Positions 6,941-20,260 of a stretch of 64,000 bases of DNA are shown piece after piece (the stretch's first letter is position 1; the number at the start of each line of letters is the position of its first letter). The DNA is from an uncultured Erythrobacter sp. (GTDB lineage: Bacteria > Pseudomonadota > Alphaproteobacteria > Sphingomonadales > Sphingomonadaceae): contig CAJXJR010000003.1 of NCBI GenBank assembly GCA_913055155.1, positions 1 through 64,000 on the forward strand, written 5' to 3'. The position numbers were made by a program, and so were the translations under genes. Under the pieces are notes generated by a model. The model searched no databases and was not told where the DNA came from. It was given only the letters and a program-made list of their open reading frames with translations.

Positions 6941-9297
6941 GCGACTTCCTCCTCGAACTGCGCAGCGAAGAAATTCCCGCGCGCATGCAGGCCGGCGCCC
7001 GTGCCGAGCTGGAGAAACTGTTCCGCCGCGAGATGGACGCTGCCGGTGTCGCGGTGGGCGATGTCACCGTGTGGTCCACGCCGCGCCGCCTTGCGCTGGT
7101 CGCAAAGGGCCTGCCCGAAGCCACCGAAGCGGTGAGCGAGGAAGCCAAGGGCCCACCCGTCGGCGCGCCCGACCAGGCCGTGGACGGCTTCTGCCGCAAG
7201 AACGGCGTTTCGCGCGGCGACCTGGAAGTGCGCGAGGTGAAGGGCCGCGAGACATACTTCGCCGTCAAGAACGTGCCCGGCCGCGCGATGAGCGAACTGC
7301 TGGCCGAAGCCATCCCCGCGATCATTCGCGACTTCAGCTGGCCCAAGTCCATGCGCTGGGGCGCGGCCTCGCTTTCCACCGAAAGCTTGCGCTGGGTGCG
7401 GCCGCTGTCAGGCATCGTCGCGATCTTCGGTGAAGAGCTGGTGGCGTGCGAAGTGGACGGCATTGCCTCTGGCTATGCCACCATGGGCCACCGCTTCCAC
7501 CACACGGGCGAAATCACCATCGGCAATGCCGCCGACTATGCCGAGAAACTGCGCGCCTGCCACGTGATCGTGGACCACGAGGAACGGCAGGACATGGTAC
7601 GCGAAGGCGCGGCGAAGGCGGCTGCCGAGGCGGGCCTGAAGCTGGTGGAAGACGAAGGCCTGGTGATCGAGAATGCGGGCCTGACCGAATGGCCCGTGCC
7701 GCTGCTTGGCCGCTTCGACGAGGCCTTCCTCGACGTGCCGCCTGAAGTCATCCAGCTGACCGCGCGGGTGAACCAGAAGTATTTCGTGTGCGAAAGCGCG
7801 GACGGAAAGCTCGCCAATGCCTTCGTCTGCACCGCCAATATCGAGGCTGCGGACGGCGGCGCGGCGATTGTCGACGGCAATCGCAAGGTGCTGGCCGCTC
7901 GTTTGAGCGATGCACGCTTTTTCTGGGAACTGGACCAGAAGACTTCGCTGGAGGATCACGCGACAAAGCTGGAGCGGATCACCTTCCACGAGAAGCTGGG
8001 CACGGTCGCCGACAAGGTCGAGCGCGTCGCCAAGCTGGCTCGCTGGCTGGCCGAGGAAGGTATCGTTCCCGATTGCGACCCGGCGCTGGCACAGCAGGCT
8101 GCCGAGTTGTGCAAGGCCGATCTCGTCACCGAGATGGTGGGCGAATTCCCCGAACTGCAGGGCCTGATGGGCGGCTACCACGCCGAGAAGGAACGCCTGC
8201 CGCGCGAAGTCTCCGACGCGATCCGCGATCACTACAAGCCGGTGGGGCAGGGCGACGACGTGCCCACCGCGCCGGTGACGGTGGCGGTGTCGCTGGCGGA
8301 CAAGCTGGATACGCTATTCAGCTTCTTCGTTATCAATCAGCCGCCAACCGGATCAAAAGACCCGTTCGCACTGCGTCGAGCAGCACTCGCTGTTTGCTCA
8401 TTGGCAACCATCGGGACGCTTCGTATCCCTCTCATAAATGCGCTTGCCAACGCTTACGCTGGTCTGGTCACCACCGCTTTGGATTGGGCTGAACGGGCTC
8501 AATCTGATGCTGCTGCCTCCGCATCGCGAGCTAGACAGACGCTGGATTTACAGGATTTCGCCAATCGCTCGAAGCTGCTCTCCGAAGCGCAGACGAGCCT
8601 ACGAGAGACCACAGGTGCGGCTGTCCAAGCGATGGAGCTGCTTAAGACTCTTAAGTACCAATCGCCAAACGAACTTGTTGAAAAAACTATTGAAGTGGTC
8701 GCATTCATATTCGACCGCCTCAAGGTCCAGCAACGCGAAGCAGGCGTGCGCCACGACCTGATCGACGCCGTGTTTGCACTGGGCGGAGAAGACGACCTCG
8801 TCCGCCTGCTCGCCCGCGTACATGCGTTGCAGGCCTTCATCGATACCGACAACGGCGCGAACCTGCTGGCAGGCTACAAGCGCGCCGCCAACATCCTCAA
8901 GAAGGAAGACTGGCACGGCGTCGAAGGCGAAATTGCCCGCACGGGTGAGGAAGACCCGCTGAGCCAGGTCGACGATCCCGACATGAAAGCCGTGGTCGAA
9001 GCGCGGATGGCGCAAGCCCATGCCGCCGAACTGTCCTACACCCCCGAACCCGCCGAAAAGGCGCTGATCGAGGCGCTCGACGCTGCCGAGCCGCAGGCCG
9101 CCGCCGCCATCGAGGCGGAAGACTTCGCAACTGCGATGGCCGCGCTTGCCAGCCTGCGCGCACCTATTGATGCCTTTTTCGAGGACGTAACCGTGAACGA
9201 CGAAAATCCCGACAAGCGTGCCGCGCGTCTCGACCTGCTTGCGCGTTTTCGTGCTGCAGTGCACAATGTCGCGGATTTCTCGAAGATCGATGGTTGA
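6937..9297 (+). CDS. glyS: Glycyl-tRNA synthetase, beta subunit, with an extra internal segment
   Basis: The start is GTG 6937 in a GTGA overlap with glyQ (GGAG upstream), giving [16 protein letters not shown], the usual GlyS N-terminus. The beta subunit binds tRNA and is needed for charging. Conserved blocks run to [11 protein letters not shown] (about residue 474) and resume at [25 protein letters not shown] (from about 593). Between them lies a segment of about 120 residues where I would expect only a short linker. It includes a helical region rich in Ala, Ser and Gln, and total length is 786 against roughly 690-700 in the family. The DNA at 8341-8700 is about 55 percent GC by hand count (one 60-base line at 37 percent), while flanks are 62-72 percent. 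The frame is intact throughout. The C-terminal domain follows normally. Confidence 0.93.
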   Translation: MSDFLLELRSEEIPARMQAGARAELEKLFRREMDAAGVAVGDVTVWSTPRRLALVAKGLPEATEAVSEEAKGPPVGAPDQAVDGFCRKNGVSRGDLEVREVKGRETYFAVKNVPGRAMSELLAEAIPAIIRDFSWPKSMRWGAASLSTESLRWVRPLSGIVAIFGEELVACEVDGIASGYATMGHRFHHTGEITIGNAADYAEKLRACHVIVDHEERQDMVREGAAKAAAEAGLKLVEDEGLVIENAGLTEWPVPLLGRFDEAFLDVPPEVIQLTARVNQKYFVCESADGKLANAFVCTANIEAADGGAAIVDGNRKVLAARLSDARFFWELDQKTSLEDHATKLERITFHEKLGTVADKVERVAKLARWLAEEGIVPDCDPALAQQAAELCKADLVTEMVGEFPELQGLMGGYHAEKERLPREVSDAIRDHYKPVGQGDDVPTAPVTVAVSLADKLDTLFSFFVINQPPTGSKDPFALRRAALAVCSLATIGTLRIPLINALANAYAGLVTTALDWAERAQSDAAASASRARQTLDLQDFANRSKLLSEAQTSLRETTGAAVQAMELLKTLKYQSPNELVEKTIEVVAFIFDRLKVQQREAGVRHDLIDAVFALGGEDDLVRLLARVHALQAFIDTDNGANLLAGYKRAANILKKEDWHGVEGEIARTGEEDPLSQVDDPDMKAVVEARMAQAHAAELSYTPEPAEKALIEALDAAEPQAAAAIEAEDFATAMAALASLRAPIDAFFEDVTVNDENPDKRAARLDLLARFRAAVHNVADFSKIDG

Positions 9298-9417
9298 AGC
9301 AAAGGTTACAGGTCCAGTGTGGGAATTGGGCCTGAAACGCGGGAAAAAGAGTAGTTTGGAACATATCGGGACTTTTTCGAAGGCATCCGGTCCGTGCTCC
9401 ACCTTGGGGAAGATTGA

Positions 9418-12083
<2,666 letters not shown>

Positions 12084-12087
<4 letters not shown>

Positions 12088-12836
12088 CGCCAGCCTGACA
12101 TGACAAGGATCTCGATCGTCTCGGGAACCTTGCCTTCATCGTCGCGCATCGCGTCGAACTCGGCCTTCGCCCGGGCCAGGTGCGCGCGTGTCCATGGCGG
12201 CGAAGGGGTGTTCAGCGCACGGGTAAGCCCGTGGTCGCGCAGGTCGTTCACCATGGTCTCGAACGCGCCGTAACGCAGGTTGAGGCGGAAGCTATCGACC
12301 ACTTGCCTGCGGAAACCAGCGCGCTGCAACAGGTTGGATGCGGCAAGGTTGTCTACCAACGGATGCATGCGCGGCGCCGCGCGATCGCCATCGGCGGCCA
12401 GCGCGATGCGGCGCAAGGCGGGCAAGCTGCCAGCGCCGGGAAAGGCAGCCATGAACAGCCCGTCATCGGCCAGCGCATGGCGGGCATGGATCAGCGCGCC
12501 GGGCAGGTCGTTCACGTGTCCAAGGCCCATCAGGTGCACGATCAGGTCGAAGCCGGGATTGTCGGCGGGCTGCTCCTCGTCGAATTGGCCCAGCAGGCCC
12601 AGCTTCACCTCGGCCCCGCGATCGTGGAATGTCGCGGCGAGGCGATTGGTCATGTCGCCGACGACCAGCGCGGTCTTCGGTTCGAGCCGGATGAAGTCGA
12701 CGCGGTCGATCACCTCGTCGACCAGCGCGTCGGACAGGAAGGTTGCCGCCTTGCCTGCCTGCCGGCGAGACCGCGCGCGGTCCCACTTGGCCGATGCTTG
12801 CCGGCGCGAGAAGATGGTGGGCGGTGCAGATGCCAT
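12084..12836 (-). CDS. BioC/NDUFAF5-like methyltransferase with a degenerate SAM motif
   Basis: The 250-residue protein has the layout of the BioC/NDUFAF5 methyltransferases found beside comF in alphaproteobacteria: an N-terminal FSRRQASAKWDRARSRR, a Rossmann core, DLIVHLMGLGHVNDLPGAL, and a C-terminal MVNDLRDHGLTRAL. The glycine-rich SAM-binding loop is poor: instead of a DLGCGTG-type motif there is LVVGDMTNRLA. NDUFAF5-like proteins modify or assemble respiratory complex I, so that role is possible but unproven here. The start at 12836 gives MASAPPTIFSRR; seven upstream codons are open. It is divergent from comF with 43 bases between. Confidence 0.75.
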
Positions 12837-12879
12837 GCCCGCTTGCCTACAGGCCAAGGCGCGGGCAGCATAGAGGCGA

Positions 12880-13533
12880 ATGGTGCTGAAACAGGCCTTT
12901 GCCCCGCTGGTGGACCTGATCTATCCCCCGCGCTGTCCGCTGTGCGGAGAGGCAATTGCCGCGCAAAAGGGGCTATGCAGCACTTGCTGGTCGACACTGG
13001 AGATACCGGGCACGGCAGCGGAGGACGGAATCACCGCAGCCACGCTGTACAACGATACCGCGCGCCAGCTGGTGCTGCGCTTCAAGCATGGGCGCAAGAT
13101 CGCCCTGGCAGAGATGATGGCACGGCAGATCGCCGCGCGGCTGCCCGACCTCGATGGCGACTGGCTGGTGGTGCCCGTACCGCTGCACCGCACGCGGTTG
13201 TGGCAGCGTGGTTATAACCAGTCTGCCCTGATCGCACGCGAGCTGGCGGGGCTGCGCGGCAAGGTCCTGCTGGTCGATGCTCTGGTCCGCACCAGGCGTA
13301 CACCCAGCCTGGGTGGCCTTGGAAGGGCGGAACGCGCTAAGGTGCTTGCCGGTGCGATTGCTGCAAATCCGGCACGCTGCGAGCGGCTGAAAGGCGCCCA
13401 GGTCCTGCTTGTGGACGACGTGCTGACCAGCGGCGCCACGACCAATGCCTGCAAGGCCGCGCTCAGGGCCGCTGGGGCAGGGCAGGTGCACGTGGCGTGC
13501 TTCTCGCGGGTGCTGGAGGACAAGGAGGCCTGA
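12880..13533 (+). CDS. comF: ComF family phosphoribosyltransferase-like protein
   Basis: ComF/GntX proteins are linked to DNA uptake and repair in competent bacteria. The 217-residue product has the N-terminal four-cysteine zinc site (CPLC at about 19-22 and CSTC at about 33-36). It also has the phosphoribosyltransferase fold with the PRPP-binding motif [17 protein letters not shown] (about residues 175-191). [18 protein letters not shown] is the other family hallmark. It stands alone on this strand and is followed within ten bases by a strong terminator hairpin. Confidence 0.92.
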   Translation: MVLKQAFAPLVDLIYPPRCPLCGEAIAAQKGLCSTCWSTLEIPGTAAEDGITAATLYNDTARQLVLRFKHGRKIALAEMMARQIAARLPDLDGDWLVVPVPLHRTRLWQRGYNQSALIARELAGLRGKVLLVDALVRTRRTPSLGGLGRAERAKVLAGAIAANPARCERLKGAQVLLVDDVLTSGATTNACKAALRAAGAGQVHVACFSRVLEDKEA

Positions 13534-13540
13534 AACGTAA

Positions 13541-13568
13541 AACGCCCGGGCACAAGGTCCCGGGCGTT
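13541..13568 (+). terminator. Terminator hairpin after comF
   Basis: A perfect 10-bp GC-rich stem (AACGCCCGGG against CCCGGGCGTT) encloses an 8-base loop and begins 7 bases after the comF stop. The arms end in AA/TT, but no long T-run follows. It is the cleanest terminator-like structure in the window and could work in both directions. Confidence 0.75.
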
Positions 13569-13901
13569 CGCGTGACGATATTTGCTGGAACTTTCGCGCG
13601 AGCCCCCCAGCCGGCGCGTCCGCTCCAAACCCTCATGAACCCGGTGCCCTCGTTCTTTCGATGTGACACCAAGACCCCCCATTCCCTGGCCGGAATGGCA
13701 GGCGGCCCGTCAAGCCGCGGTGCATTCATCTCATTGAAAGGTTCAAAGACAAACAGCCTTGTCGCTAATTGTCAGTTTTTGGCGCAGATATGTGTTCATC
13801 TTGCAACAAATGGCTACACAGGGCCGCATCTGTTGTGCAAATGCGAAAGGACCCGAGCGATTTCCACTCACGATAAAGAGCGCGAAAGCGGCACCGCGTT
13901 C
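13569..13901. other. Intergenic region of about 330 bases upstream of hisI
   Basis: This is the longest stretch without a confident gene. The hisI frame stays open through all of it but shows no protein-like composition before about 13860. GC drops around 13740-13830, where TTGTCA and TATGTG elements occur at non-ideal spacing, so a promoter is likely here but I cannot place it firmly. I see no tRNA, riboswitch or repeat in it. Confidence 0.4.
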
Positions 13902-14240
13902 ATGCCCAGGTTCGATGCGGCGGGCTTGCTGACGGCTGTGGTGCAGGATGCCGAAAGCGGCGAAGTGCTGATGGTTGCCTTCATGGATGCAGAGGCGCTG
14001 GCCGCCACCCGCGAGACCGGCATTGCCCATTTCCATTCGCGCAGCCGTGGCAAGCTGTGGATGAAGGGAGAGACTTCGGGCAACGTGCTCAAGGTCGAGG
14101 AGATCCTTGTCGATTGCGACCAGGACGCGCTTGTGCTGAAAGCACGCCCCGCAGGCCCGGCCTGCCATACCGGCGCGCGCAGCTGCTTTTACCGGCGGCT
14201 GTCGGGCGATGTGCTTGAACGATCTGGAGACGCTGCATGA
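13902..14240 (+). CDS. hisI: Phosphoribosyl-AMP cyclohydrolase (histidine synthesis)
   Basis: HisI opens the purine ring of phosphoribosyl-AMP, the third step of histidine synthesis, in the cytoplasm. The Zn/Mg-binding block is complete: [49 protein letters not shown] and [12 protein letters not shown]. The first ATG gives 112 residues. The preceding codons ([11 protein letters not shown]) look like the family's normal N-terminus (a RExGT-F motif), so translation may begin earlier. An ATT at about 13860 sits 8 bases after GAAAGGA, and a TTG lies further up. No in-frame ATG or GTG is close. It overlaps the acyl-CoA dehydrogenase gene by ATGA. Confidence 0.9.
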   Translation: MPRFDAAGLLTAVVQDAESGEVLMVAFMDAEALAATRETGIAHFHSRSRGKLWMKGETSGNVLKVEEILVDCDQDALVLKARPAGPACHTGARSCFYRRLSGDVLERSGDAA

Positions 14241-15988
14241 GCGGATGGTCCGCCCCCACGCGCGATACGCTGTTTGTCCTCAACGATGTGCTGAACGTTA
14301 GCGAATGCGACCTGCCCGGTTACGACATGCTGGACGCAGAAACCGTGCAGGCCGTGGTGGAAGGCATGGGCAGGTTCTGCGGCGAGGTGCTGGCCCCGCT
14401 CAACCCGGTTTCGGATGCGCAAGGCTGCACGCGGCATGCAGACGGCAGCGTCACCACGCCCGAAGGTTTCACGGATGCCTATGCACAGCTGGTGGAATCG
14501 GGCTGGAACACGCTGGCGGCCTCTGCCGAATACGGCGGGCAGGGCATGCCGCACGTGCTGGGCACGGTGCTGGAGGAATACATGAATTCCGCCTGCGCCA
14601 GCTTCATGATGTATCCCGGCATCGTCGGCGGGGCGACCTCCACCATCATTTCGGCTGGCACCGACGAGTTGAAGGACATGTACGTCCCCAGGATCATCAG
14701 CGGCGAGTGGCTGGCCACCATGGCGCTGACCGAAGGCCACGCCGGTACGGACCTGGGCCTGATGCGCACCAAGGCAGAGCCGCAAGGCGATGGCATGTAT
14801 GCCATCAGCGGGGAGAAGATCTTCATCTCCGGCGGCGAGCATGACCTGACCGAGAACATCGTCCATCTGGTGCTGGCGCGCCTGCCCGATGCGCCTGCCG
14901 GATCGCGCGGGATATCGCTGTTCCTGGTGCCCAAGATCATGCCCGATGGCACGCGCAACAGCGTTTCGTGCGCCTCCATCGAGCACAAGATGGGCCTCAA
15001 CGGCAGCGCCACATGCGTGATGAATTTCGACGGCGCCAAGGGCTGGCTGCTGGGGCAGGAACACGGCGGCCTTGCCGCCATGTTCATCATGATGAATGCC
15101 GCGCGCCTGGCCGTGGGCGTGCAGGGGCTGGCCCATGCCGAACACGCCTACCAACGTGCTTCCGCCTATGCGCTGGAACGCAAGCAGGGCCGGGCGATGG
15201 GCAAGCGGAGCGATCCGTCTGCCCCTGCCGATTCGCTGCTGGTGCATCCCGATGTGCGCCGCATGCTGCTGGACGTGCGCGGTTTTGCCGAGGGCTTTCG
15301 CGCGCTGGTGCTGTGGACGGCGATGGAGATCGACCGCGCTCACGGCGCGGCAACGCCCGAGGAACGCCAGGAAGCCGACGCACTGGTCTCGTTCCTTACG
15401 CCCGTCATCAAGGCCTATGGCAGTGACTGCGGCTTCGAAAGTGCCGTTGCCATGCAGCAGGTGCTGGGCGGCCATGGCTATGTGAAGGAATGGGGCATGG
15501 AGCAGATCGTGCGCGATGCCCGCATTGCCATGATCTACGAAGGCGCCAACGGCGTGCAGGCGCTGGACCTTGCCGGGCGCAAGCTGGCGAAGGATGGCGG
15601 GCAGGTTGCCATGCGCTTTGCCGCCCTGGTGGAGGCTGACCTGGCGGGTGCGCCTGCATGTATCGCCGATCCGATGCGCGCCGCGCTGGCCGACGCCTCG
15701 GCCTCTGCGCAGGCGATGCTGGGGCAGGCAGCGGAGGATCCCAATGCGCTGGGCGCGGGCTCCTATGCCTTCATGCAGCTGATCGGCCTGCTGGCCGTGG
15801 GCTGGATGTGGGTGCGCATGGTGAAGGCCGTCGAAGGCCGAGACGACGATTTCGCAGCGGCCAAGCGCGTGACCGCACGCCACTATGCCGAAAATGCATT
15901 GCCGCTGACGGCAAGCCTACGCAGCCGCGTGCAGGCCGGGGCGGACAACCTGATGGCGCTGCCTGAGGAGGCCTTCGTACGCAGCTAG
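14237..15988 (+). CDS. Acyl-CoA dehydrogenase, long C-terminally extended type
   Basis: This is an FAD-dependent acyl-CoA dehydrogenase of 583 residues, in the subgroup with an extra C-terminal domain that includes DmdC-like 3-methylmercaptopropionyl-CoA dehydrogenases. FAD and substrate motifs are present ([17 protein letters not shown] and [12 protein letters not shown]), and the catalytic Glu is probably that of [14 protein letters not shown] (about residue 435). [22 protein letters not shown] is the usual helix before it. The true substrate cannot be read from sequence, and the DmdC label should not be carried over without testing. It is coupled to hisI by ATGA. Its stop codon shares CTAG with that of the convergent downstream gene. 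Confidence 0.92.
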   Translation: MSGWSAPTRDTLFVLNDVLNVSECDLPGYDMLDAETVQAVVEGMGRFCGEVLAPLNPVSDAQGCTRHADGSVTTPEGFTDAYAQLVESGWNTLAASAEYGGQGMPHVLGTVLEEYMNSACASFMMYPGIVGGATSTIISAGTDELKDMYVPRIISGEWLATMALTEGHAGTDLGLMRTKAEPQGDGMYAISGEKIFISGGEHDLTENIVHLVLARLPDAPAGSRGISLFLVPKIMPDGTRNSVSCASIEHKMGLNGSATCVMNFDGAKGWLLGQEHGGLAAMFIMMNAARLAVGVQGLAHAEHAYQRASAYALERKQGRAMGKRSDPSAPADSLLVHPDVRRMLLDVRGFAEGFRALVLWTAMEIDRAHGAATPEERQEADALVSFLTPVIKAYGSDCGFESAVAMQQVLGGHGYVKEWGMEQIVRDARIAMIYEGANGVQALDLAGRKLAKDGGQVAMRFAALVEADLAGAPACIADPMRAALADASASAQAMLGQAAEDPNALGAGSYAFMQLIGLLAVGWMWVRMVKAVEGRDDDFAAAKRVTARHYAENALPLTASLRSRVQAGADNLMALPEEAFVRS

Positions 15989-16740
15989 GCGCGGTTTTCC
16001 GCGTCCTGCATGGCATCTTCCCACTGGCGCATCTCTCGCTTGGCCTCCGCCACGAAGGGGCTGCGCTTGATGTACCAGTCGAAGGCAGCCGCCATCCAGC
16101 TGCCGGGCGCCCGCAACGGTCGCCCGACCTGGCAAAGCAGGATGATCCGCGGCTCATCACTGTCGTTCCAGACCTCGTGTTCATAGGTGTCATCGAATAT
16201 GGTCCACTCGCCGTTCGCCCAGTGCACCGTCCGGTCATCCACCTGCATCCGGCAGGCCTGCCTGTCTGCGGGCACGCCGAGACCAAGGTGCGCGGTGAAG
16301 AAGCTCTTCGAGACGCCGCGATGGCGCACGATATGCGCACCAGGCGCGAGGATGGAGAAGAAGGCGCTGTTGAGCCTGGGGATCTGCCGCACCAGCTCGG
16401 CCGTGCGTGGGGCTCGCGCCATGTTTTCGGGCACCTCGTTGCCGTAGCCGATGAGGAAGAAGCTGCGCCACCGGTCATCCCCGGCAATGCGGCGGTGATC
16501 GGGCGATATGCGCCGCAGCGGCGGGATGGCATCGCGGTGGGCGTAGATCGCCAGCGCTTCGTCACGAATGGCTTGCCAGTGCCGGGCCACGCGCGAAGTC
16601 CAGTCGAATTGCTGCGCATCGAGCACCGGATCGTTGGGGATAAGCGAATAACGTGCGCCCAGATCGTTGAGCGCAAAGCGGTATTTCTTCAGTTGCCGGT
16701 AAACAAACCCGCGTTTCGGTAAAGCATTGCCCTGCGCCAT
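15985..16740 (-). CDS. Aspartyl/asparaginyl beta-hydroxylase family protein
   Basis: The 251-residue protein matches the Fe(II)/2-oxoglutarate-dependent Asp/Asn beta-hydroxylase family, which also contains lipid A hydroxylases of the LpxO type. The core shows IVRHRGVSKSFFTAHLGLGV (first Fe-binding His), then VHWANGEWTIFDDTYEHEVWN (second His), then the Arg-containing strand PRIILLCQVGRP. The ATG at 16740 gives an N-terminus of soluble type; the open frame upstream extends 52 codons without similarity. The substrate is unknown (protein side chain or lipid A acyl chain). It is followed by, and overlaps with, the convergent acyl-CoA dehydrogenase end. Confidence 0.88.
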   Translation of the reverse strand: MAQGNALPKRGFVYRQLKKYRFALNDLGARYSLIPNDPVLDAQQFDWTSRVARHWQAIRDEALAIYAHRDAIPPLRRISPDHRRIAGDDRWRSFFLIGYGNEVPENMARAPRTAELVRQIPRLNSAFFSILAPGAHIVRHRGVSKSFFTAHLGLGVPADRQACRMQVDDRTVHWANGEWTIFDDTYEHEVWNDSDEPRIILLCQVGRPLRAPGSWMAAAFDWYIKRSPFVAEAKREMRQWEDAMQDAENRA

Positions 16741-16828
16741 GTCCTGAATTCCCCGTTTCAGGATGATCGGTCCCACATCCGATACTTGCGTGAGTGGGCG
16801 CGCTTTGCAACCGGGGCAGGCAAATCTG

Positions 16829-17533
16829 CTAGTTTTCGAGTAGTTCCTCGAACAGGGAAAGCATCGCCGCCCAGCTCTGCCGGTCGGCACTGGCATCGTA
16901 ATCGGTGGCCGGATTGTCGTTGGGCGCGGGGTTGGTGAAACCGTGCTTCACGCCCGAATAGGAATGAAAATGCCAGTTCGCCCCGGCATGATCCATTTCC
17001 TGCCAGAACTTCAACACCTGCTCGCGCGGGACCATCGGGTCGGCATCGCCGTGGCACACCAGCACGCGGGCCGAAACCTTGCCTAGCTGCGCGGGCATGT
17101 CGGTGTTGAGCAAGCCGTGGAAACTCACCACCGCTTCTACCGGGGCGCCTTCGCGCGCCAGTTCCAGCGCAGCCTGGCCGCCCATGCAGAAGCCGATGAT
17201 GAACAGCGGCAGGCCTTCGACGCCCTCGACCCCGGCCAGCGCCCGCAGCGAAGCCCGCAGGCGCTGTCGGTACTGCTCGGGCGTTTCTCGGATCTCTCCG
17301 GCGAAAAGGCGCGCTTCGTCGAAGCTGGCCGGCTGCTTGCCGTAGAAATCGCCCAGCATCGAGAGGTAGCCGGCTTCGGACAGTTCCCACGCCTTGGCTT
17401 CCACCGAAGGCGTGGGATTCATGATCGTCGGGAACACCAGCACGGCGGCGCGCGGGGCGCCATCGGGGCGGGCGATATGGCCGGTCAGCCGGATGCCCGC
17501 ATCTTCGTACCGAAGCGGTTCGAACTTGCTCAT
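16829..17533 (-). CDS. Dienelactone hydrolase family protein
   Basis: The 234-residue alpha/beta hydrolase has the dienelactone hydrolase triad: Cys nucleophile in [10 protein letters not shown], Asp in [10 protein letters not shown], and His in [10 protein letters not shown]. True dienelactone hydrolases act in chlorocatechol breakdown, but this family is broad and no other ring-cleavage gene is nearby. Its start overlaps the cysK stop as ATGA, so it is coupled to cysteine synthesis and probably forms an operon MFS-cysK-hydrolase. Confidence 0.9.
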   Translation of the reverse strand: MSKFEPLRYEDAGIRLTGHIARPDGAPRAAVLVFPTIMNPTPSVEAKAWELSEAGYLSMLGDFYGKQPASFDEARLFAGEIRETPEQYRQRLRASLRALAGVEGVEGLPLFIIGFCMGGQAALELAREGAPVEAVVSFHGLLNTDMPAQLGKVSARVLVCHGDADPMVPREQVLKFWQEMDHAGANWHFHSYSGVKHGFTNPAPNDNPATDYDASADRQSWAAMLSLFEELLEN

Positions 17534-18450
17534 TCGCCGGGCCAGAAATCGGGGACGGAGAAATAGCGCTCACCGGTATCGTAGTTGAAGCCGAGCACGC
17601 GGGTGCCGGGCTCCAGCTCTTCGAGCTTGGAGGCGATGGCCGCCAGCGTGGCGCCCGAGCTGATGCCTACCAGCAGGCCTTCCTCGCGAGCGCAGCGGCG
17701 GGCCATGTCCTTGGCTGCCTCGGCATCCACCTTGATCGCACCGTCGATGGCGTTGGTATGCAGGTTGCCGGGAATGAAGCCCGCGCCGATCCCCTGGATC
17801 GGGTGCGGACCGGGCTGGCCACCGGAGATGACCGGCGAAAGCTCCGGCTCTACCGCATAGGCCTTCATCTCGGGCCACTCGGCCTTCAGCGCCTCTGCAC
17901 AGCCGGTGAGGTGGCCCCCGGTGCCAACGCCGGTGATAAGATAGGCGGGCGGGCTGTCCTTGAAATCGGCAAGGATTTCCTGCGCGGTCGTGCGCGCGTG
18001 AACGGCAACGTTGGCCGGGTTCTCGAACTGCTGCGGCATCCACGCATTGTCCGTCTGTGCAACCAGTTCTTCTGCGCGCTGGATGGCGCCCTTCATGCCC
18101 TTTTCCTTGGGCGTCAGGTCGAAGGTGGCGCCATAGGCCAGCATGAGGCGGCGCCGCTCGATGCTCATGCTTTCGGGCATGACCAGCACCAGCTTGTAGC
18201 CCTTGACGGCGGCAACCATGGCCAGCCCGATGCCGGTGTTCCCGCTGGTCGGCTCCACGATCGTGCCGCCAGGCTTCAGCGCGCCGGACGCTTCGGCATC
18301 CTCTACCATGGCCAGGGCAATGCGATCCTTGATCGATCCGCCGGGATTGCCGCGCTCGCTCTTCACCCACACCTCGTGGTCGGGGAACATCCGGGACAGA
18401 CGGATATGCGGCGTATTGCCGATCGATTGGAGGACGTTGTCGTACTTCAT
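17530..18450 (-). CDS. cysK: Cysteine synthase A
   Basis: CysK makes cysteine from O-acetylserine and sulfide using PLP. The Schiff-base lysine is Lys41 in [10 protein letters not shown], the phosphate or substrate loop is [12 protein letters not shown], and the PLP phosphate loop is [11 protein letters not shown]. The 306-residue length is usual. ATG 18450 is chosen over a 44-codon upstream extension that lacks family similarity. The gene starts five bases after the MFS gene ends and overlaps the next gene, so the three are one operon. Confidence 0.95.
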   Translation of the reverse strand: MKYDNVLQSIGNTPHIRLSRMFPDHEVWVKSERGNPGGSIKDRIALAMVEDAEASGALKPGGTIVEPTSGNTGIGLAMVAAVKGYKLVLVMPESMSIERRRLMLAYGATFDLTPKEKGMKGAIQRAEELVAQTDNAWMPQQFENPANVAVHARTTAQEILADFKDSPPAYLITGVGTGGHLTGCAEALKAEWPEMKAYAVEPELSPVISGGQPGPHPIQGIGAGFIPGNLHTNAIDGAIKVDAEAAKDMARRCAREEGLLVGISSGATLAAIASKLEELEPGTRVLGFNYDTGERYFSVPDFWPGE

Positions 18451-18455
18451 CGGTT

Positions 18456-19769
18456 TCAGGCTCCCTTGTCTTCTGCCGGCGCGCGCGATGGCTTGTCGCC
18501 GGAATCTTGCTCTGCTTCTAACACATCTTCGGGCGGATCGAAGGTCTTGGTGGTGCGCAGCACCGGGAACAGCACGGCCCACAACGCCACGGTGGCGATG
18601 GCCCCGGCGCCGCCCAGCGCCACGGCGGCCACCGGGCCGATCAGGAAGGCCAGGCTGCCGGAGAAGAAATCGCCGAATTCGTTGGAGGCGCTGATGGTCA
18701 GCTGCGACACGGCGGAAACGCGCCCGCGCTTGTCATCCGGCGTGTGCAGCTGGATCAGCGACTGGCGGATATAGACGCTGAACATGTCCGCGCAGCCGAC
18801 CACGAACAGCATGGCGAGGCTCAGCGCCATCGAGGTGGAGAAGGCAAAGCCGATTGTCGCCGCGCCAAAGGCGCCCACGGCCAGCAGCATCTTGGGGCCG
18901 ACATTGTTCTTGAGCGGGCGGAAGGAGAACCACAGCGCCGTCAGCGCCGCACCGATGGCAGGGGCCATGGCCAGCTGGCTGAGGCCCGTTGCGCCAACCT
19001 GCAGGATATCGCGGGCATAGACCGGGAACAGCGCTGTGGCACCGGCCAGGAACACGGCGAACAGGTCCAGAGTGATGGAGCCCAGCACCATCTTGTTACG
19101 CCAGACATAAACCATGCCTTCGCGTACCTGCTGGATCGGATGCGCCGGGGCGCGCGGTTTCTGCCGGGGCAAGTCCTTGATCAGCGACAGCGAGACGGCG
19201 GCGACAACGAACAGCAAGGCCGCCACGGCATAGGGCAGGGCAGGCGTCACTTCGTAAAGCACACCGCCCACGGCAGGGCCCACGATCATGCCCGTCTGCC
19301 AGGCGATGGAGGACAGCGCGATGGCGCTGGGCAGCACGGTCTTGGGCACCAAGTTGGGCGCCAGCGCCCCCAGCGCGGGCCCGGCAAAACCGCGCACCAC
19401 GCCCAGTACCACGGCCACGCAGTACAACACCCACAGGCTCATCGCCTCGTTCCAGGTGAAGCCTGCCAGCACCAGCGCGCAGCCAAGTTGGGCCATCATG
19501 GTCAGCCGGCCAAGGTTGCGGCGGTCGAACCTGTCGGCGGCCAGCCCGGTAAAGGGCGTCAGCACGAACAGCGGGAAGAATTGCAGCAGGCCGATCAGCG
19601 CCAGCTGGCCCGATGCTTCGCCCACGCTCATTCCGCCATCGCGCGCTAGGTTGTAGGTCTGCCAGCCGATGATCAGCATCATCGCGTATTGCGCCAGCGT
19701 CATGGTCAGGCGGCTGACCCAGAAGGCGCGGAAATTGGCGATGCGGAAAGGCGAGGGCTCTGAACTCAC
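18456..19769 (-). CDS. MFS transporter of the EntS-like group
   Basis: The 437-residue product has the twelve-helix major facilitator pattern, with the A-like motif [15 protein letters not shown] after helix 2 and a matching loop in the second half ([15 protein letters not shown]). The N-terminus [19 protein letters not shown] is typical of the group with the enterobactin exporter EntS. The start is GTG 19769 ([12 protein letters not shown]); a TTG seven codons upstream is the alternative and there is no in-frame ATG. The substrate is unknown. Its position just before cysK hints at a link with cysteine or sulfur compounds, which is inference. Confidence 0.87.
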   Translation of the reverse strand: MSSEPSPFRIANFRAFWVSRLTMTLAQYAMMLIIGWQTYNLARDGGMSVGEASGQLALIGLLQFFPLFVLTPFTGLAADRFDRRNLGRLTMMAQLGCALVLAGFTWNEAMSLWVLYCVAVVLGVVRGFAGPALGALAPNLVPKTVLPSAIALSSIAWQTGMIVGPAVGGVLYEVTPALPYAVAALLFVVAAVSLSLIKDLPRQKPRAPAHPIQQVREGMVYVWRNKMVLGSITLDLFAVFLAGATALFPVYARDILQVGATGLSQLAMAPAIGAALTALWFSFRPLKNNVGPKMLLAVGAFGAATIGFAFSTSMALSLAMLFVVGCADMFSVYIRQSLIQLHTPDDKRGRVSAVSQLTISASNEFGDFFSGSLAFLIGPVAAVALGGAGAIATVALWAVLFPVLRTTKTFDPPEDVLEAEQDSGDKPSRAPAEDKGA

Positions 19770-19835
19770 CCGCGCGCCATGGCAGCGCAAAGAGCGCTTG
19801 CCAAGTCAATCGAATTTGGGATGCCTAAAGCTTGT

Positions 19836-20174
19836 TTAGCTGCGGCGACGCAATGCCGGGTTCGGCTGCATTTCAGAGATCATCGCCTCGAAAGCATCGA
19901 AACGGATGATTCGCTCGAACTGGAAGCCCGCACGGTCGTCCGTGGTCCAGATGCAATAGGCCTCGATTCGGCCAACGGCGGGCAAGCGGATGATCATGCG
20001 ATCGCCGCGCCCGATGCCATCGACCTTGTCGATCATGAAACCGTGCGCGGAAATGTTGGAGATGTGCAGCGTCAGATCGCCGTGCTGCAAGTGCTCGGCA
20101 ATTACCGAATAATCCACCGGGTGCCGCGTGGAACGCCGCAAATCGGTTACGGAAAGCTGTGCGCCGCCTGCCAT
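19836..20174 (-). CDS. PilZ domain protein, probable cyclic-di-GMP binder
   Basis: The 112-residue protein is a single PilZ domain. The two c-di-GMP-binding signatures are present: RRSTRH near residue 14 (RxxxR) and NISAHG near residue 40 (N/DxSxxG). No output domain is attached, so it would act by binding a partner. It stands alone between tyrS and the MFS operon on the same strand, 86 bases past tyrS. Confidence 0.9.
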   Translation of the reverse strand: MAGGAQLSVTDLRRSTRHPVDYSVIAEHLQHGDLTLHISNISAHGFMIDKVDGIGRGDRMIIRLPAVGRIEAYCIWTTDDRAGFQFERIIRFDAFEAMISEMQPNPALRRRS

Positions 20175-20260
20175 GTCCTTCAGTTTCCTTTCGAGCGAGT
20201 GGACCCGAAAGCGGTTCTGTCAGGAAATGGTGGACTTTTCGTAAAGCGCCGGGGTGGACC

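Noticed and set aside
6937-9297. A frameshift or inserted element splitting glyS
   Set aside because: The frame stays open and conserved blocks resume in the same frame on both sides, so it is an in-frame extra segment, not a break. No terminal inverted repeats were seen.
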